Below, piece after piece: positions 33,641 to 43,210 of a stretch of 64,000 nucleotides of DNA. The notes under the pieces were generated by a model. It was given only the letters and a program-made list of their open reading frames with translations. It was not told the DNA's origin and searched no databases. Position numbers and translations under genes: made by a program. Source of the stretch: Bacteroidetes bacterium 43-16 (GTDB lineage: Bacteria > Bacteroidota > Bacteroidia > Chitinophagales > Chitinophagaceae). The stretch's first letter is position 1, and each line of letters opens with the position of its first letter. The stretch covers positions 186,001 to 250,000 of the forward strand of contig MKTB01000015.1 in assembly GCA_001897525.1 (NCBI GenBank). Reading direction: 5' to 3'.

Positions 33641-34492
33641 ATGCAAACCGAAAAAACAGGCTTTATAGGCTTAGGTAATATGGGCCACCCGATGGCCAAG
33701 AACCTGGAAGCAGCAGGATTTCCCCTGTTTGTCTACAACCGCACTAAAGAGAAGGCAGATGATTTCAGGGAAAGATCCACCGTCTGCAACAGTATCAGTG
33801 AACTGGTAGCCCAATGTGATGTTATATTTACTATGCTCACCAATGATGAGGCCGCAGAACAGGTGTACCGGGAGATACGCTCATCAGCAGAGCTCTCCGG
33901 CAAATTGTTTGTAGACATGAGCACCATCTCCCCTTCTGCCAGCGGACGTATCTGTGAAGCCCTCCGGGATCAAGGGGCGGGCTTCCTGGATGCACCGGTT
34001 GCCGGGAGCACCCAGCCTGCGACTGAAGGCACTTTGCTATTTATGGTAGGTGGTGAAGATGCATCCGTGCAAAGAGCTAGGCCTTATTTGCAAAAAATGG
34101 GAAAGCTGATCAAGCACCTGGGTGCAAACGGGAAAGGCCTTTCGGCAAAACTTGCCATCAACTATTTTTTATCGGCCTTGTACCAGGGCCTCGCAGAGAC
34201 GGTCCTCTTCGCCGATCAACTGGGCATCGCAAGAGAAGATATGCTCGAACTGATCAATAACAGCGCGGCTGGCAGCGGTGCCACAAAAGTAAAAACACCC
34301 TTATTGATCCAGGGTAGCTATCCGCCGGCATTTGCCCTGGAACTAATGCTGAAAGATATCCTCCTGGCTAAAGATGCCGGGGCCGATTTTCCCCTAAGCT
34401 CTGTGCTCATGGAGACTTATACCAATGCTGCTCAAAAAGGAGCAGCTAAAGATGATGTCATCGGTATCATTAACTTTTTAAAACAGGAATAA
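33641..34492 (+). CDS. 3-hydroxyisobutyrate dehydrogenase family oxidoreductase
   Basis: 283 aa from the ATG at 33641; the frame runs back into the aldo/keto reductase gene but without sense. Features: TGFIGLGNMGHPMAKNL (NADP), DAPVAGSTQPATEG substrate loop, and catalytic Lys in GKGLSAKLAINYF. The GxxR-type residues fit the glyoxylate/succinic semialdehyde reductase subgroup, only tentatively. 37 nt after the preceding gene. Confidence 0.9.
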   Translation: MQTEKTGFIGLGNMGHPMAKNLEAAGFPLFVYNRTKEKADDFRERSTVCNSISELVAQCDVIFTMLTNDEAAEQVYREIRSSAELSGKLFVDMSTISPSASGRICEALRDQGAGFLDAPVAGSTQPATEGTLLFMVGGEDASVQRARPYLQKMGKLIKHLGANGKGLSAKLAINYFLSALYQGLAETVLFADQLGIAREDMLELINNSAAGSGATKVKTPLLIQGSYPPAFALELMLKDILLAKDAGADFPLSSVLMETYTNAAQKGAAKDDVIGIINFLKQE

Positions 34493-34503
34493 AAACAGCC
34501 CGT

Positions 34504-35271
34504 ATGAAGCAATTATTAAGCCTGATCTTATGCTTGTCCTTACTCAGTACCTATTCCTGCCAGGGACAGGTCAGCAGCAAGGCAGGAGCAAGCATAGCCG
34601 CCACAAATGAACCACACAAAAGCGACACTTTAGTCTATAAAATAAGGGCTACCCAAAGTGAACAGCCTGTACTGATCGTTTTAATGCATGGATATGGCGC
34701 TAATGAAGAAGACCTGTTTTCCCTGGCCTCCTATTTCCCGGAAAACTATATGGTTGTATCCCTGCGAGCACCTATGCCCCTGGGAAATGGCCGGTATCAA
34801 TGGTTTAGTATCATGCAGCAAAATAATAGTAGCGCTGCCCAACAGGCCGAAGAACTTAGCCATAGTGAACAACTCCTTGTGGCCAGCATTGAATCTTTAC
34901 AGGAAAAATACAAGATACCTGCAGAAAGGACTTTTGTAGGCGGCTTTAGCCAGGGAGGCATCATGAGCTACCAGGCGGGCCTGAACAAACCGGACAGGAT
35001 CCAGGGCATCTTCGTGCTGAGCGGCAGAATGCTGCCTTATATAAAAGACAGCAAAGACAAAGCAGCTGCTTCATCCCTGAATATATGGATAGCCCATGGA
35101 ACAGCAGACCAGGTAATACCTTTCCGGGAAGCCGCAGAGGCCGAAAACTGGTTGAAACAAAGAAATTATAAAGTCATCTTCAAAGAGTACAAAGGCCTCA
35201 GCCATTCCATCAACGGAGAAGAGATCAATGATGTGCTGCATTTCATAAAGGAGCATTCCGGAAAGCAATAA
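34504..35271 (+). CDS. Secreted phospholipase/carboxylesterase-type alpha/beta hydrolase
   Basis: 255 aa with an N-terminal export signal; Cys20 in LSTYSC followed by QGQ may be a lipid-anchored Cys, though the box is atypical. Hydrolase core: MHGYGANEEDL, nucleophile Ser in GGFSQGGIM, Asp in HGTADQVIP, His in GLSHSING. Starts 11 nt after the previous stop, so in the same transcript. Confidence 0.88.
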   Translation: MKQLLSLILCLSLLSTYSCQGQVSSKAGASIAATNEPHKSDTLVYKIRATQSEQPVLIVLMHGYGANEEDLFSLASYFPENYMVVSLRAPMPLGNGRYQWFSIMQQNNSSAAQQAEELSHSEQLLVASIESLQEKYKIPAERTFVGGFSQGGIMSYQAGLNKPDRIQGIFVLSGRMLPYIKDSKDKAAASSLNIWIAHGTADQVIPFREAAEAENWLKQRNYKVIFKEYKGLSHSINGEEINDVLHFIKEHSGKQ

Positions 35272-35337
35272 TAAACAGCGCAAACCATTGACCTCTTTAT
35301 TACAATAAAAATAACATACAAAAAGAAGCCGGGAAGC

Positions 35338-35345
35338 TAACTTTG
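35338..35345 (+). promoter_or_regulatory. -7 promoter element of the dienelactone hydrolase gene
   Basis: TAACTTTG (TAnnTTTG), 36 nt before the ATG at 35382. Suggests a second transcript begins here within the co-oriented series. Confidence 0.5.
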
Positions 35346-35381
35346 TCGACATCAAATAAGCCGCACCATAAATTGATCATT

Positions 35382-36125
35382 ATGAGAAGTTTCCTGATAC
35401 TCGCTCCATTACTGCTATTTTCTATAATTATGCATGCACAAAAATTAAAACCCATAGTCTACCAGGATGGCAGCCAGAAGCTGCAGGGGATGATGACCGA
35501 TAACGCAGCGAAGCATAAAGCCGCTGTCTTGATCTTGCCTGCCTGGAAAGGTATAGACAAGGAAGCGGAACAAGCAGCCCTGGACCTGGCCAAAGAAGGC
35601 TATGTAGCCTTTATTGCCGATATCTACGGGGAGGGAAATGTTCCTAAAGACAATACAGAGGCCTCCAGGATTGCCACGCAATATAAAACTGATTTCCTGG
35701 CTTACCAGCACAGGATCAGTATCGCTTTGGAAACTTTAAAAAAGCAGGGCGTTGATCCGCAGAAGATCGCTGTGATCGGCTATTGCTTTGGCGGCACCGG
35801 GGCACTGGAAGCTGCCCGTGCAGGACTGCCGGTACAAGGCGTGATCAGCATTCACGGTGGCCTGGCAAGACCGGGGGAACGCCCGGTAAAGGAGATCAAA
35901 ACAAAAGTATTGGTAGAGCATCCTGCAGCGGATAAATCAGTATCGAAGGAGGATTATGAAAACTTCATGCTGGAAATGAATACGGCGAAAGCAGACTGGC
36001 AGATCATTACCTATGCTCATTGCGGGCATACATTTACCAACCCGGAATCTCCTGACTATAATGCGCTCATGGCTCAACGTGCCTGGGCACATACCTTACT
36101 TTTCTTAAAAGAATTATTAAAATAA
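35382..36125 (+). CDS. Periplasmic dienelactone hydrolase family protein
   Basis: 247 aa from the ATG at 35382, where a clear signal peptide begins (MRSFLILAPLLLFSIIMHAQ). Nucleophile Cys in GYCFGGTGA, the hallmark of dienelactone hydrolases, with His in AHCGHTFTNP. The Asp expected after the EHPAADKSVSKEDY segment is plausible. The natural substrate is unknown; most family members with this signal peptide are general esterases. Confidence 0.88.
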   Translation: MRSFLILAPLLLFSIIMHAQKLKPIVYQDGSQKLQGMMTDNAAKHKAAVLILPAWKGIDKEAEQAALDLAKEGYVAFIADIYGEGNVPKDNTEASRIATQYKTDFLAYQHRISIALETLKKQGVDPQKIAVIGYCFGGTGALEAARAGLPVQGVISIHGGLARPGERPVKEIKTKVLVEHPAADKSVSKEDYENFMLEMNTAKADWQIITYAHCGHTFTNPESPDYNALMAQRAWAHTLLFLKELLK

Positions 36126-36202
36126 AAACCGGTACGGCACTTTCGGCCTGTTTACAGGTCTATGAAAAAGCCCTGCCATAAATCAAGCATATACAAACAA
36201 CA

Positions 36203-37249
36203 ATGAGTACAGTTAAAGCTTACGGCAATCAATCGGCCACAGCACTTTTAGAAGCATTAAATATTGAGCGCAGGGCCCTGAATGCAGATGATGTCAATAT
36301 CGAGATCCTGTACTGCGGTGTTTGCCACAGTGATATCCATACGGCCCGCAGCGAATGGGGACCGGCTAAATACCCGGTAGTGCCCGGCCACGAGATCATC
36401 GGGAGAGTAATAAGTACCGGGGATGCGGTGAGCAGGTTCAACGTGGGCGACATCGTAGGGGTCGGCTGTATGGTAGATTCCTGCCAGCACTGCAGCTCCT
36501 GTGAAGATGACCTGGAGCAATATTGCGAGAATGGCTTTACCGGGACTTATGGCAGTGCAGACAAGCACCTGGGCGGTCATACGTTTGGTGGCTATGCGGA
36601 ACAGATCGTGGTCCGCGAAAAATTTGTATTGAACATTCCTGGAAATTTAGAGATCGCTAAAGTAGCTCCTTTACTATGTGCCGGTATCACTACCTGGTCG
36701 CCTTTGAAGCACTGGAACGTAAAAGCCGGGGATAAGGTAGGCATTATCGGGCTTGGCGGACTAGGCCATATGGGGATCAAGTTTGCCCATGCCATGGGTG
36801 CAACAGTGGTGATGATCACTACATCTGCAGCTAAGGGGAATGATGCACGCTTACTCGGCGCTGATGAGGTGCTGATCTCCACAGATGAAAGCCAGATGGA
36901 CCAGCATAAGAATTCATTTGACTTTTTATTGAACACCATACCGGTGGGCCATGATGTGGACCCTTACCTTAATTTATTGAAAAGGGATAAGACCATGGTA
37001 ATGGTAGGTGCGATAGAGCCTTTAACCAATATCAACTCCGGTGTACTGGTGCGCAAGCGCCGTAATATTGCCGGCTCGCTGATTGGCGGTATTAAAGAAA
37101 CCCAGGAGATGCTGGACTTTTGCGGGGAGCATAATGTATTGCCGGAAGTAGAAATGATCAATATGCAGGAGATCAATGAAGCCTGGAACAGGGTGGTGAA
37201 AGCAGATATAAAATATCGTTTCGTTATTGATATGGCGAGTTTGAAATAA
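36203..37249 (+). CDS. Zinc alcohol dehydrogenase, YahK/cinnamyl type
   Basis: 348 aa. Catalytic zinc from CGVCHSD and GHEIIG, structural zinc from CQHCSSCEDDLEQYC, NADP site GIIGLGGLGHMG. Members of this group are NADPH-dependent aldehyde reductases of broad range. Last gene of the redox series 32758-37249, followed by a terminator. Confidence 0.93.
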   Translation: MSTVKAYGNQSATALLEALNIERRALNADDVNIEILYCGVCHSDIHTARSEWGPAKYPVVPGHEIIGRVISTGDAVSRFNVGDIVGVGCMVDSCQHCSSCEDDLEQYCENGFTGTYGSADKHLGGHTFGGYAEQIVVREKFVLNIPGNLEIAKVAPLLCAGITTWSPLKHWNVKAGDKVGIIGLGGLGHMGIKFAHAMGATVVMITTSAAKGNDARLLGADEVLISTDESQMDQHKNSFDFLLNTIPVGHDVDPYLNLLKRDKTMVMVGAIEPLTNINSGVLVRKRRNIAGSLIGGIKETQEMLDFCGEHNVLPEVEMINMQEINEAWNRVVKADIKYRFVIDMASLK

Positions 37250-37277
37250 TCAACATTCAGGTATTTTCCTGTATGTT

Positions 37278-37312
37278 AAAAAGGTGTTTTGCTGAAGCAA
37301 GACACCTTTTTT
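37278..37312 (+). terminator. Intrinsic terminator after the alcohol dehydrogenase gene
   Basis: Stem AAAAAGGTGT... / ...GACACCTTTTTT with a GAAG-containing loop. Confidence 0.85.
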
Positions 37313-37343
37313 CTTTGTTCGTCCGTTCATAAATCCCGGACAT

Positions 37344-37373
37344 AAAAAAGCCTCCAATTGCTTGGAGGCTTTT
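37344..37373 (-). terminator. Intrinsic terminator of tuf
   Basis: AAAAAAGCCTCC / GGAGGCTTTT inverted repeat, 30 nt beyond the tuf stop; read on the minus strand it ends in a T run. Confidence 0.88.
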
Positions 37374-37402
37374 CTATATATAATCTAATCTTTTGGATTA
37401 TC

Positions 37403-38590
37403 TTATTTAACGATCTCAGTAACCTGACCAGCACCTACTGTACGGCCACCTTCACGAATCGCAAATTTCAAACCTTTTTCCATTGCGATAGGAGCGATCA
37501 ATTTAACGAACAAGTTAACGTTATCGCCAGGCATTACCATTTCAGTACCTTCTGGTAACATACACTCACCAGTGATGTCAGTAGTACGGAAATAGAACTG
37601 AGGACGGTATTTGTTAAAGAATGGAGTGTGACGTCCGCCTTCTTCTTTAGACAATACATAAACCTCACCTTTAAATTCAGTGTGCGGAGTGATAGATTTT
37701 GGAGCACAGATTACCATACCACGACGGATATCTTTCTTATCGATACCACGTAATAAGATACCAGCGTTGTCACCAGCTTCACCACGATCCAATAATTTTT
37801 TGAACATTTCCACACCAGTACAAGTAGAAGTCAATGGAGAATCATTGAAACCAACGATTTCAACGTTATCACCTACATTGATCACACCACGCTCGATACG
37901 ACCAGTAGCAACTGTACCACGACCAGTGATCGTAAATACATCTTCTACAGACATCAGGAACGCTTGGTCAACAGCACGAGGAGGTAATGGAATCCACTCA
38001 TCTACAGCAGCCATTAATTCTTCGATTTGAGCTACACCAGCAGCTTCACCGTTCAAACCAGACAATGCAGAACCTTTGATGATCGGAGAGTTATCTCCAT
38101 CATAGTCATATTTAGATAATAATTCTCTAACTTCTAATTCTACTAATTCTAAGATTTCAGGATCGTCAACTAAGTCAACTTTGTTCATGAAAACTACGAT
38201 ACGAGGTACACCTACCTGACGAGCCAAAAGGATGTGCTCTTTAGTTTGAGGCATCGGACCATCAGTAGCAGCTACTACCAGGATCGCACCGTCCATCTGA
38301 GCAGCACCAGTGATCATGTTTTTTACATAATCGGCGTGACCCGGACAGTCAACGTGTGCATAGTGACGATTTGCAGTTTGATACTCCACGTGAGCAGTGT
38401 TGATCGTGATACCACGCTCTCTCTCCTCTGGAGCTCCGTCAATTTCATCATAACCTTTCTTAGCAGCCATACCTTTGTCAGCTAATACTGAAGTAATAGC
38501 GGCTGTTAAAGTTGTTTTTCCGTGGTCAACGTGACCAATTGTACCAATGTTTACGTGGGGTTTCTCCCTGCTAAAGGTCTCTTTTGCCAT
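37403..38590 (-). CDS. tuf: Elongation factor Tu
   Basis: Brings aminoacyl-tRNA to the ribosome. 395 aa. GTPase motifs [21 protein letters not shown] and SALSG; C-terminal beta-barrels with [14 protein letters not shown] and [12 protein letters not shown]. Codon use is strongly biased (for example GGT, GTA and ACC-type choices), unlike the neighbours. Last gene of a four-tRNA unit, the same order as thrU-tyrU-glyT-thrT-tufB of Escherichia coli. Confidence 0.99.
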   Translation of the reverse strand: MAKETFSREKPHVNIGTIGHVDHGKTTLTAAITSVLADKGMAAKKGYDEIDGAPEERERGITINTAHVEYQTANRHYAHVDCPGHADYVKNMITGAAQMDGAILVVAATDGPMPQTKEHILLARQVGVPRIVVFMNKVDLVDDPEILELVELEVRELLSKYDYDGDNSPIIKGSALSGLNGEAAGVAQIEELMAAVDEWIPLPPRAVDQAFLMSVEDVFTITGRGTVATGRIERGVINVGDNVEIVGFNDSPLTSTCTGVEMFKKLLDRGEAGDNAGILLRGIDKKDIRRGMVICAPKSITPHTEFKGEVYVLSKEEGGRHTPFFNKYRPQFYFRTTDITGECMLPEGTEMVMPGDNVNLFVKLIAPIAMEKGLKFAIREGGRTVGAGQVTEIVK

Positions 38591-38782
38591 TGTTATTTTT
38601 TTTAAAGAGTTGTTTTAAACTAAAAATTTTTATTGCTTTTTTCAAAACAGATTGCAAATGTACGTATATTATTTTAATTTGTACAAAAAAAATTGCAGAC
38701 AAAACGTTTGCAATCCGTATATTTCTCTAACAATAACATTTCGCCAACAGTTACGCTGACGAAATTACTCATTAAAGACTTT

Positions 38783-38857
<75 letters not shown>

Positions 38858-38924
38858 TGATAATTACATGATTAAAAAACAATAGCCAATCAGCGGAACC
38901 GATTAGCTATAATTTACTTTTAAG

Positions 38925-38997
38925 AGCGGGAGACGAGGCTCGAACCCGCGACCTACAGCTTGGAAGGCTGTCGCTCTACCAACTGAGCTACTCCCGC
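38925..38997 (-). tRNA. tRNA-Gly (anticodon TCC)
   Basis: Acceptor GCGGGAG/CTCCCGC, anticodon arm ACAGC-CTTCCAA-GCTGT, T loop TTCGAGC. 73 nt; CCA is not encoded. Confidence 0.95.
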
Positions 38998-39022
38998 AGA
39001 AAAATATTTGCTTTTAAAAATG

Positions 39023-39105
39023 TGGGCAGGGAAGGATTCGAACCTCCGTACACTTGCGTGAGCAGATTTACAGTCTGCCGCCTTTAACCACTCGGCCACC
39101 TACCC
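39023..39105 (-). tRNA. tRNA-Tyr (anticodon GTA)
   Basis: Acceptor GGGTAGG/CCTGCCC, anticodon arm GCAGA-CTGTAAA-TCTGC, long variable arm typical of class II tRNA, T loop TTCGAAT. 83 nt, CCA not encoded. Confidence 0.95.
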
Positions 39106-39191
39106 TTTTTAAATCCTGAATTTCGCGTTATGAATTTTGAATTCCACAGGAAAATCAAAATCTAAAATTAAAAACTCAACATTAAAAAGTG

Positions 39192-39264
39192 AGCCGCTTG
39201 CCGGACTTGAACCAGCGACCTGCTGATTACAAATCAGCTGCTCTACCAACTGAGCTAAAGCGGC
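39192..39264 (-). tRNA. tRNA-Thr (anticodon TGT)
   Basis: Acceptor GCCGCTT/AAGCGGC, anticodon arm GCTGA-TTTGTAA-TCAGC, T loop TTCAAGT. 73 nt, CCA not encoded. First tRNA of the unit that ends with tuf. Confidence 0.95.
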
Positions 39265-39340
39265 GCAAATATCTTTTAAAATAATAAAATTAAGAGCTTC
39301 TTTCCCTTTACCAGAACTACTTTCGTGCTGTTTGGGATTG

Positions 39341-39370
39341 CAAAGGTAGAAAAGAATTCTTTCTCGCCAA
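39341..39370 (-). promoter_or_regulatory. Promoter of the tRNA-tuf unit
   Basis: Minus strand TTG (39370-39368), 19-nt spacer, TACCTTTG (39348-39341). The -33 region reads AAATTTGGCGA, the same ten bases as at the trp promoter. The first tRNA starts about 77 nt downstream. Confidence 0.82.
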
Positions 39371-39471
39371 ATTTTTTTTCATCTTTTTTCAAAAATTTTT
39401 TTTCGCAATATTTCATACCCTTCCAAAGGAAGCCATGAAGCCTGTTTAAACACAAGAATAGGATTGACCTG

Positions 39472-39511
39472 CACCCACAATATTTTTCTTATTTACACCC
39501 ACAATTTTTGT
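39472..39511 (+). repeat. Direct repeat upstream of serS
   Basis: CACCCACAATATTTTT (39472) and CACCCACAATTTTTG (39497) lie 25 nt apart, upstream of serS. Two copies on nearly the same helix face could be an operator, but it may be chance in AT-rich DNA. Confidence 0.45.
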
Positions 39512-39547
39512 TACTTTGTGGGCTAATTTTCATACTCAAAACACATT

Positions 39548-40825
39548 ATGTTACCGATTACTTTATTTAGAAATGCGCAGGAAAAAGAACGCATTATCGC
39601 AGGATTAAAGAAGAAGCATGTCAAGAACCTTGAAATCGTTGATGAGATCATCGCATTGGACGAACAAAAAAGACAAGTACAGTCACAATCCGAATCGTTA
39701 ACAGCGAGTATGAACCAGGCCTCCAAATCTATCGGTGCTTTAATGGCACAAGGAAAGAAGGAAGAAGCCGATATAGCCAAAAAAGAAGTGGCCGATAAGA
39801 AAGAAGCCGCAGCACAGATACAGCAGCAATTAGCCGCTCTTGAAAAGGAGCTGGAAGATAAGATCGTGAGCCTGCCCAACTTACCGCACAGCAGCGTTCC
39901 GGAAGGTAAAACCCCGGAAGAGAATGAAGTGGTGCGTAGCGGTGGTACGATGCCCGATCTTGCTGCAGAAGCGCTCCCCCACTGGGAACTGACCTCAAAA
40001 TATGATATCATTGATTTTGAACTGGGCAATAAAGTGACCGGCAGCGGTTTCCCTTTCTACAAAGGCAAGGGCGCACGCTTCCAGAGAGGACTGGTACAGT
40101 ATTTCCTGGATTTCAATACTGATGCAGGTTTCATGGAAGTGCAGCCCCCTTTAATGGTGAATGAAGCTTCTGCTTATGGCACAGGACAATTACCAGACAA
40201 GGAAGGCCAGATGTATCATGCTACAGAAGATAATTTTTACCTGATCCCGACTTCTGAAGTTCCGGTAACGAATATCTACCGGGATGAGATCCTTAAGGCC
40301 GAGCAATTGCCGGTTAGATTTACGGCATTCACACCTTGTTTCAGAAGAGAGGCGGGAAGTTATGGTAAAGACGTAAGAGGCCTGAACCGTTTACACCAGT
40401 TTGACAAAGTAGAGATCGTACAACTGGTAAAGCCGGAGACTTCTTATGAGGCTTTGGAAGGCATGGTCAACCACGTAGAAAAGCTGATCCAGTCCCTGGG
40501 ATTGCCTTACCGTATCTTAAGACTGTGTGGCGGCGATATGAGCTTTACTTCTGCATTGACCTATGATTTCGAGGTGTACAGTGCGGCGCAAAAACGCTGG
40601 CTGGAAGTGAGCTCTGTATCTAACTTTGAAAACTACCAGACCAACAGGATGAAGATCCGCTACCGTAATGAAGAAGGTAAAGTGGAACTGGTACACTCTC
40701 TGAACGGAAGCTCACTGGCCTTGCCTAGAATTATGGCCTGCCTGATTGAGAACAACCAGACTGCTGAAGGGATTAAATTGCCTGAGGTGCTCCGTAAATA
40801 TATCCCATTTGAATACATCAACTAA
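39548..40825 (+). CDS. serS: Serine--tRNA ligase
   Basis: Charges tRNA-Ser. 425 aa. N-terminal antiparallel coiled coil (about 30-105, rich in Lys/Glu/Gln), then class II motifs: GSGFPFYKGKGARFQRGL, TSEVPVTNIYRDEI, PCFRREAGSYGKDVRGLNRLHQF and C-terminal NGSSLALPRIMACLIENNQ. Divergent from the tRNA-tuf unit; the next gene follows by 12 nt. Confidence 0.98.
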   Translation: MLPITLFRNAQEKERIIAGLKKKHVKNLEIVDEIIALDEQKRQVQSQSESLTASMNQASKSIGALMAQGKKEEADIAKKEVADKKEAAAQIQQQLAALEKELEDKIVSLPNLPHSSVPEGKTPEENEVVRSGGTMPDLAAEALPHWELTSKYDIIDFELGNKVTGSGFPFYKGKGARFQRGLVQYFLDFNTDAGFMEVQPPLMVNEASAYGTGQLPDKEGQMYHATEDNFYLIPTSEVPVTNIYRDEILKAEQLPVRFTAFTPCFRREAGSYGKDVRGLNRLHQFDKVEIVQLVKPETSYEALEGMVNHVEKLIQSLGLPYRILRLCGGDMSFTSALTYDFEVYSAAQKRWLEVSSVSNFENYQTNRMKIRYRNEEGKVELVHSLNGSSLALPRIMACLIENNQTAEGIKLPEVLRKYIPFEYIN

Positions 40826-40837
40826 AATCAATTTTTT

Positions 40838-41293
40838 ATGATCCAACGCATTCAATCTATATGGCTTTTACTGGCAGCTATCATTATGTCTGCCCTGTTC
40901 TACACCAGTGTTTACTCCGTAGCCGTGCCTTCAGCGGCAGATATGCCGGCAAAGATGGTTTATGACTATACCTCGGTGGTCTCGATCAAGAATAATTTTT
41001 TAGCATTAGGACTTGCAGCCGCCAGTACAGGGCTGAGCCTGGTGACGATCTTCCTGTTTAAGAAAAGAAAACAACAGATCAGCCTTACCTGGCTCAACAT
41101 CCTGTTTTGTATTGCGCTGGTGTTCTGGCTGTATATGGGATTGAATAAGTTCTGGAGCAATTACCCGGAAAATGGCGGTAATATCTCTGTAGGTTTGTTC
41201 CTGCCCGTGCTTACGGTATTCTTCCTGTTACTGGCCTTAAGAGGCATCCGTAAGGATGAAAAACTGATCAAATCCCTGGACAGGTTACGATAA
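40838..41293 (+). CDS. DUF4293 membrane protein
   Basis: 151 aa, four membrane segments, beginning MIQRIQSIWLLLAAIIM as DUF4293 members do. Family limited mostly to Bacteroidota; function unknown. Follows serS by 12 nt and probably shares its transcript. Confidence 0.88.
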   Translation: MIQRIQSIWLLLAAIIMSALFYTSVYSVAVPSAADMPAKMVYDYTSVVSIKNNFLALGLAAASTGLSLVTIFLFKKRKQQISLTWLNILFCIALVFWLYMGLNKFWSNYPENGGNISVGLFLPVLTVFFLLLALRGIRKDEKLIKSLDRLR

Positions 41294-41327
41294 AAAACAA
41301 GGCACAGCAATGTGTCTTCATAAAATG

Positions 41328-41366
41328 AAAGCAGGCTTTGAGCGATCCTCAAAGCCTGCTTTTTTA
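41328..41366. terminator. Two-way intrinsic terminator
   Basis: AAAGCAGGCTTTGAG / CTCAAAGCCTGCTTT with a short loop, T run after. Between the convergent DUF4293 and peroxidase genes. Confidence 0.88.
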
Positions 41367-41383
41367 TTGCCTGTCAACAGGTA

Positions 41384-43201
41384 TTATAACTGTACTTTTT
41401 TATAGGAAACAGTATCTGTGAGTGCACCGATGAAGGCTTCTATATTTTTCTTTTCCTGTTCTGTAAGATGTAGCAGATCCCCGGGAAGTGTCTGGTGCTC
41501 CAGTTCAAAGCCCAGGCCCTGACCACCGCCACGGTTGTAGAAATCGATCAGTTCCCTTAAGGTCTTCAAAGCACCGTTATGCATATAAGGTGCTGTGACC
41601 GCTGCATTCCTTACGGTTGCGGTCTTAAAGGAGTACAAATGATGGGGCATACCGTACACCTGGAATTTACCGGGATCGGTATCCATTTTCGGGTTAAGGG
41701 TATCATTACTCTGAGGCACGCCCAATACTTCGCTTTCCATTTTCTCATAGTAAGGGGGTGCTGCACCCGTAAAGGTGGGCATAAAGTGGCAGGTACCACA
41801 TTTTGCCTTGCCCATAAAGAGGTTAAAACCATTGATCTGCTCAGCCGTCATAGCCGTCTGCTCGCCCTGCATATAGCGGTCAAAGGCGCTATTAAAACCA
41901 CTGAGCGTGCGCACATATGCTGCCAGGGCCTTTTTCACCTCATCAGCAGCCGGTTTCTTCCCGGCGAATGCTGCTTTGTAGGCTTTCATGAACACTTTAT
42001 CTTTAGCCAGCGAGGCCCGGATCTGCTCAAACCTGCCTCCCATCTCTTCGGGGTTAGCGATCACATCATGGATCTGGTCTTCCAGGAAGGTGATCCTGCT
42101 ATCGGAGAACTGAACGGGCTGGTAAGCTGCATTGATGAGGCTGGGCGTGTTACGCATCAGCTTCTTTCCGCCCACCAGGCTTTCGTTCAGGGCCAGGCCA
42201 TCGGTAAATGCTTTGGAAGGGATATGACAGGTAGCACAGCTCCTGTTATTCGCTACAGACAAGCGCTTGTCTTCAAATAATATTTTTCCCAAAGCGGCCA
42301 GCTCTTTATTATTCAATTCAGCACCTGCCGGTGCATAAAAGGAAAGGTCTATAGCTCCCGGGCTGAACAGATGCGGAATATTGGCCGGGATAGCCCTGTT
42401 AGGCGCTTGTATAAAGGGGATCTTATGCTCCAGCTGGTAATCATACACCAAGACGGAAAGTGGGTTAATATAGCCTGCTATAAACTTTGCCCGGTCAAAA
42501 CCATCAAAGTCGTCCTGGTGCATTTGTACATAATCTAAAGCAGCGGCTGTAGCGGCCTGCATGTTCCCGGACTGAGGGAAATAGTTAAGGACCTGCTGCG
42601 TCGCGGCCAGGCTTACCACAGCCTCAGGTAAACTGTTCAAGGCTACGGGTGCATCAAAGCCACTGATACCTTTAGTGATCAGGCGGTATAAGTTCAGCTT
42701 TAAAGCATCCAGGATATTGGCCTCACTAAATTCTATGTTTGCGCCCAGCACTCTGGCCCGGTTACAGGCAAAGGCAAGGCCGTCTATTTCCATCTTAGCG
42801 GCCTGCCTATCAAAAGGCTCTTCTGCATACACGACTTCTTCCAGTACCTGGAATCCGGTAGGCAGTATAGGCTCTTCGGGCAGGGAAGGTTCACTCTCCA
42901 CCAGGTTGGCCCCATTGATCTTTATGGCCGATTCGGGCAAATGGTATTCTACAAAGGCTTCTATGCGTTTATAATAAATCCTTGCTTGTATAAAATCTTC
43001 CTGCAGACTTTCCTGCATGGCACCATCAGCCAGGTGCTGCTTCATGTGCAGTACGGCCGTATTCAGGCTATCTGCATTTAAACGGTAAAAACGGGCGACC
43101 TTTGCTTCAATTTCACTTTTCTTAACAGCACTCATCCCTGCTGCCAGCGACAGCACAGCTGCTAGGATCAGCAATACTTTAGTCTTTAATTTATGCTTCA
43201 T
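41384..43201 (-). CDS. Imelysin-like domain fused to diheme cytochrome c peroxidase
   Basis: 605 aa, exported by an N-terminal signal (1-25). Residues about 30-280 are helical and resemble imelysin/EfeO domains; the GxHxxE motif appears as GFQVLE (116-121), with Gln in place of His. Residues 290-605 are a MauG/CcpA-type peroxidase with two heme sites, CATCH (322-326) and CGTCH (468-472), and distal segments PHHLYSFKTATVRNAAVTAPY and MHNGALKTL. Probably periplasmic, using electrons from cytochrome c to reduce peroxide or to oxidise a partner. Third gene of an operon with the LRR and PhoX-like genes. Confidence 0.88.
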   Translation of the reverse strand: MKHKLKTKVLLILAAVLSLAAGMSAVKKSEIEAKVARFYRLNADSLNTAVLHMKQHLADGAMQESLQEDFIQARIYYKRIEAFVEYHLPESAIKINGANLVESEPSLPEEPILPTGFQVLEEVVYAEEPFDRQAAKMEIDGLAFACNRARVLGANIEFSEANILDALKLNLYRLITKGISGFDAPVALNSLPEAVVSLAATQQVLNYFPQSGNMQAATAAALDYVQMHQDDFDGFDRAKFIAGYINPLSVLVYDYQLEHKIPFIQAPNRAIPANIPHLFSPGAIDLSFYAPAGAELNNKELAALGKILFEDKRLSVANNRSCATCHIPSKAFTDGLALNESLVGGKKLMRNTPSLINAAYQPVQFSDSRITFLEDQIHDVIANPEEMGGRFEQIRASLAKDKVFMKAYKAAFAGKKPAADEVKKALAAYVRTLSGFNSAFDRYMQGEQTAMTAEQINGFNLFMGKAKCGTCHFMPTFTGAAPPYYEKMESEVLGVPQSNDTLNPKMDTDPGKFQVYGMPHHLYSFKTATVRNAAVTAPYMHNGALKTLRELIDFYNRGGGQGLGFELEHQTLPGDLLHLTEQEKKNIEAFIGALTDTVSYKKVQL

Positions 43202-43210
43202 TACTTGGTT

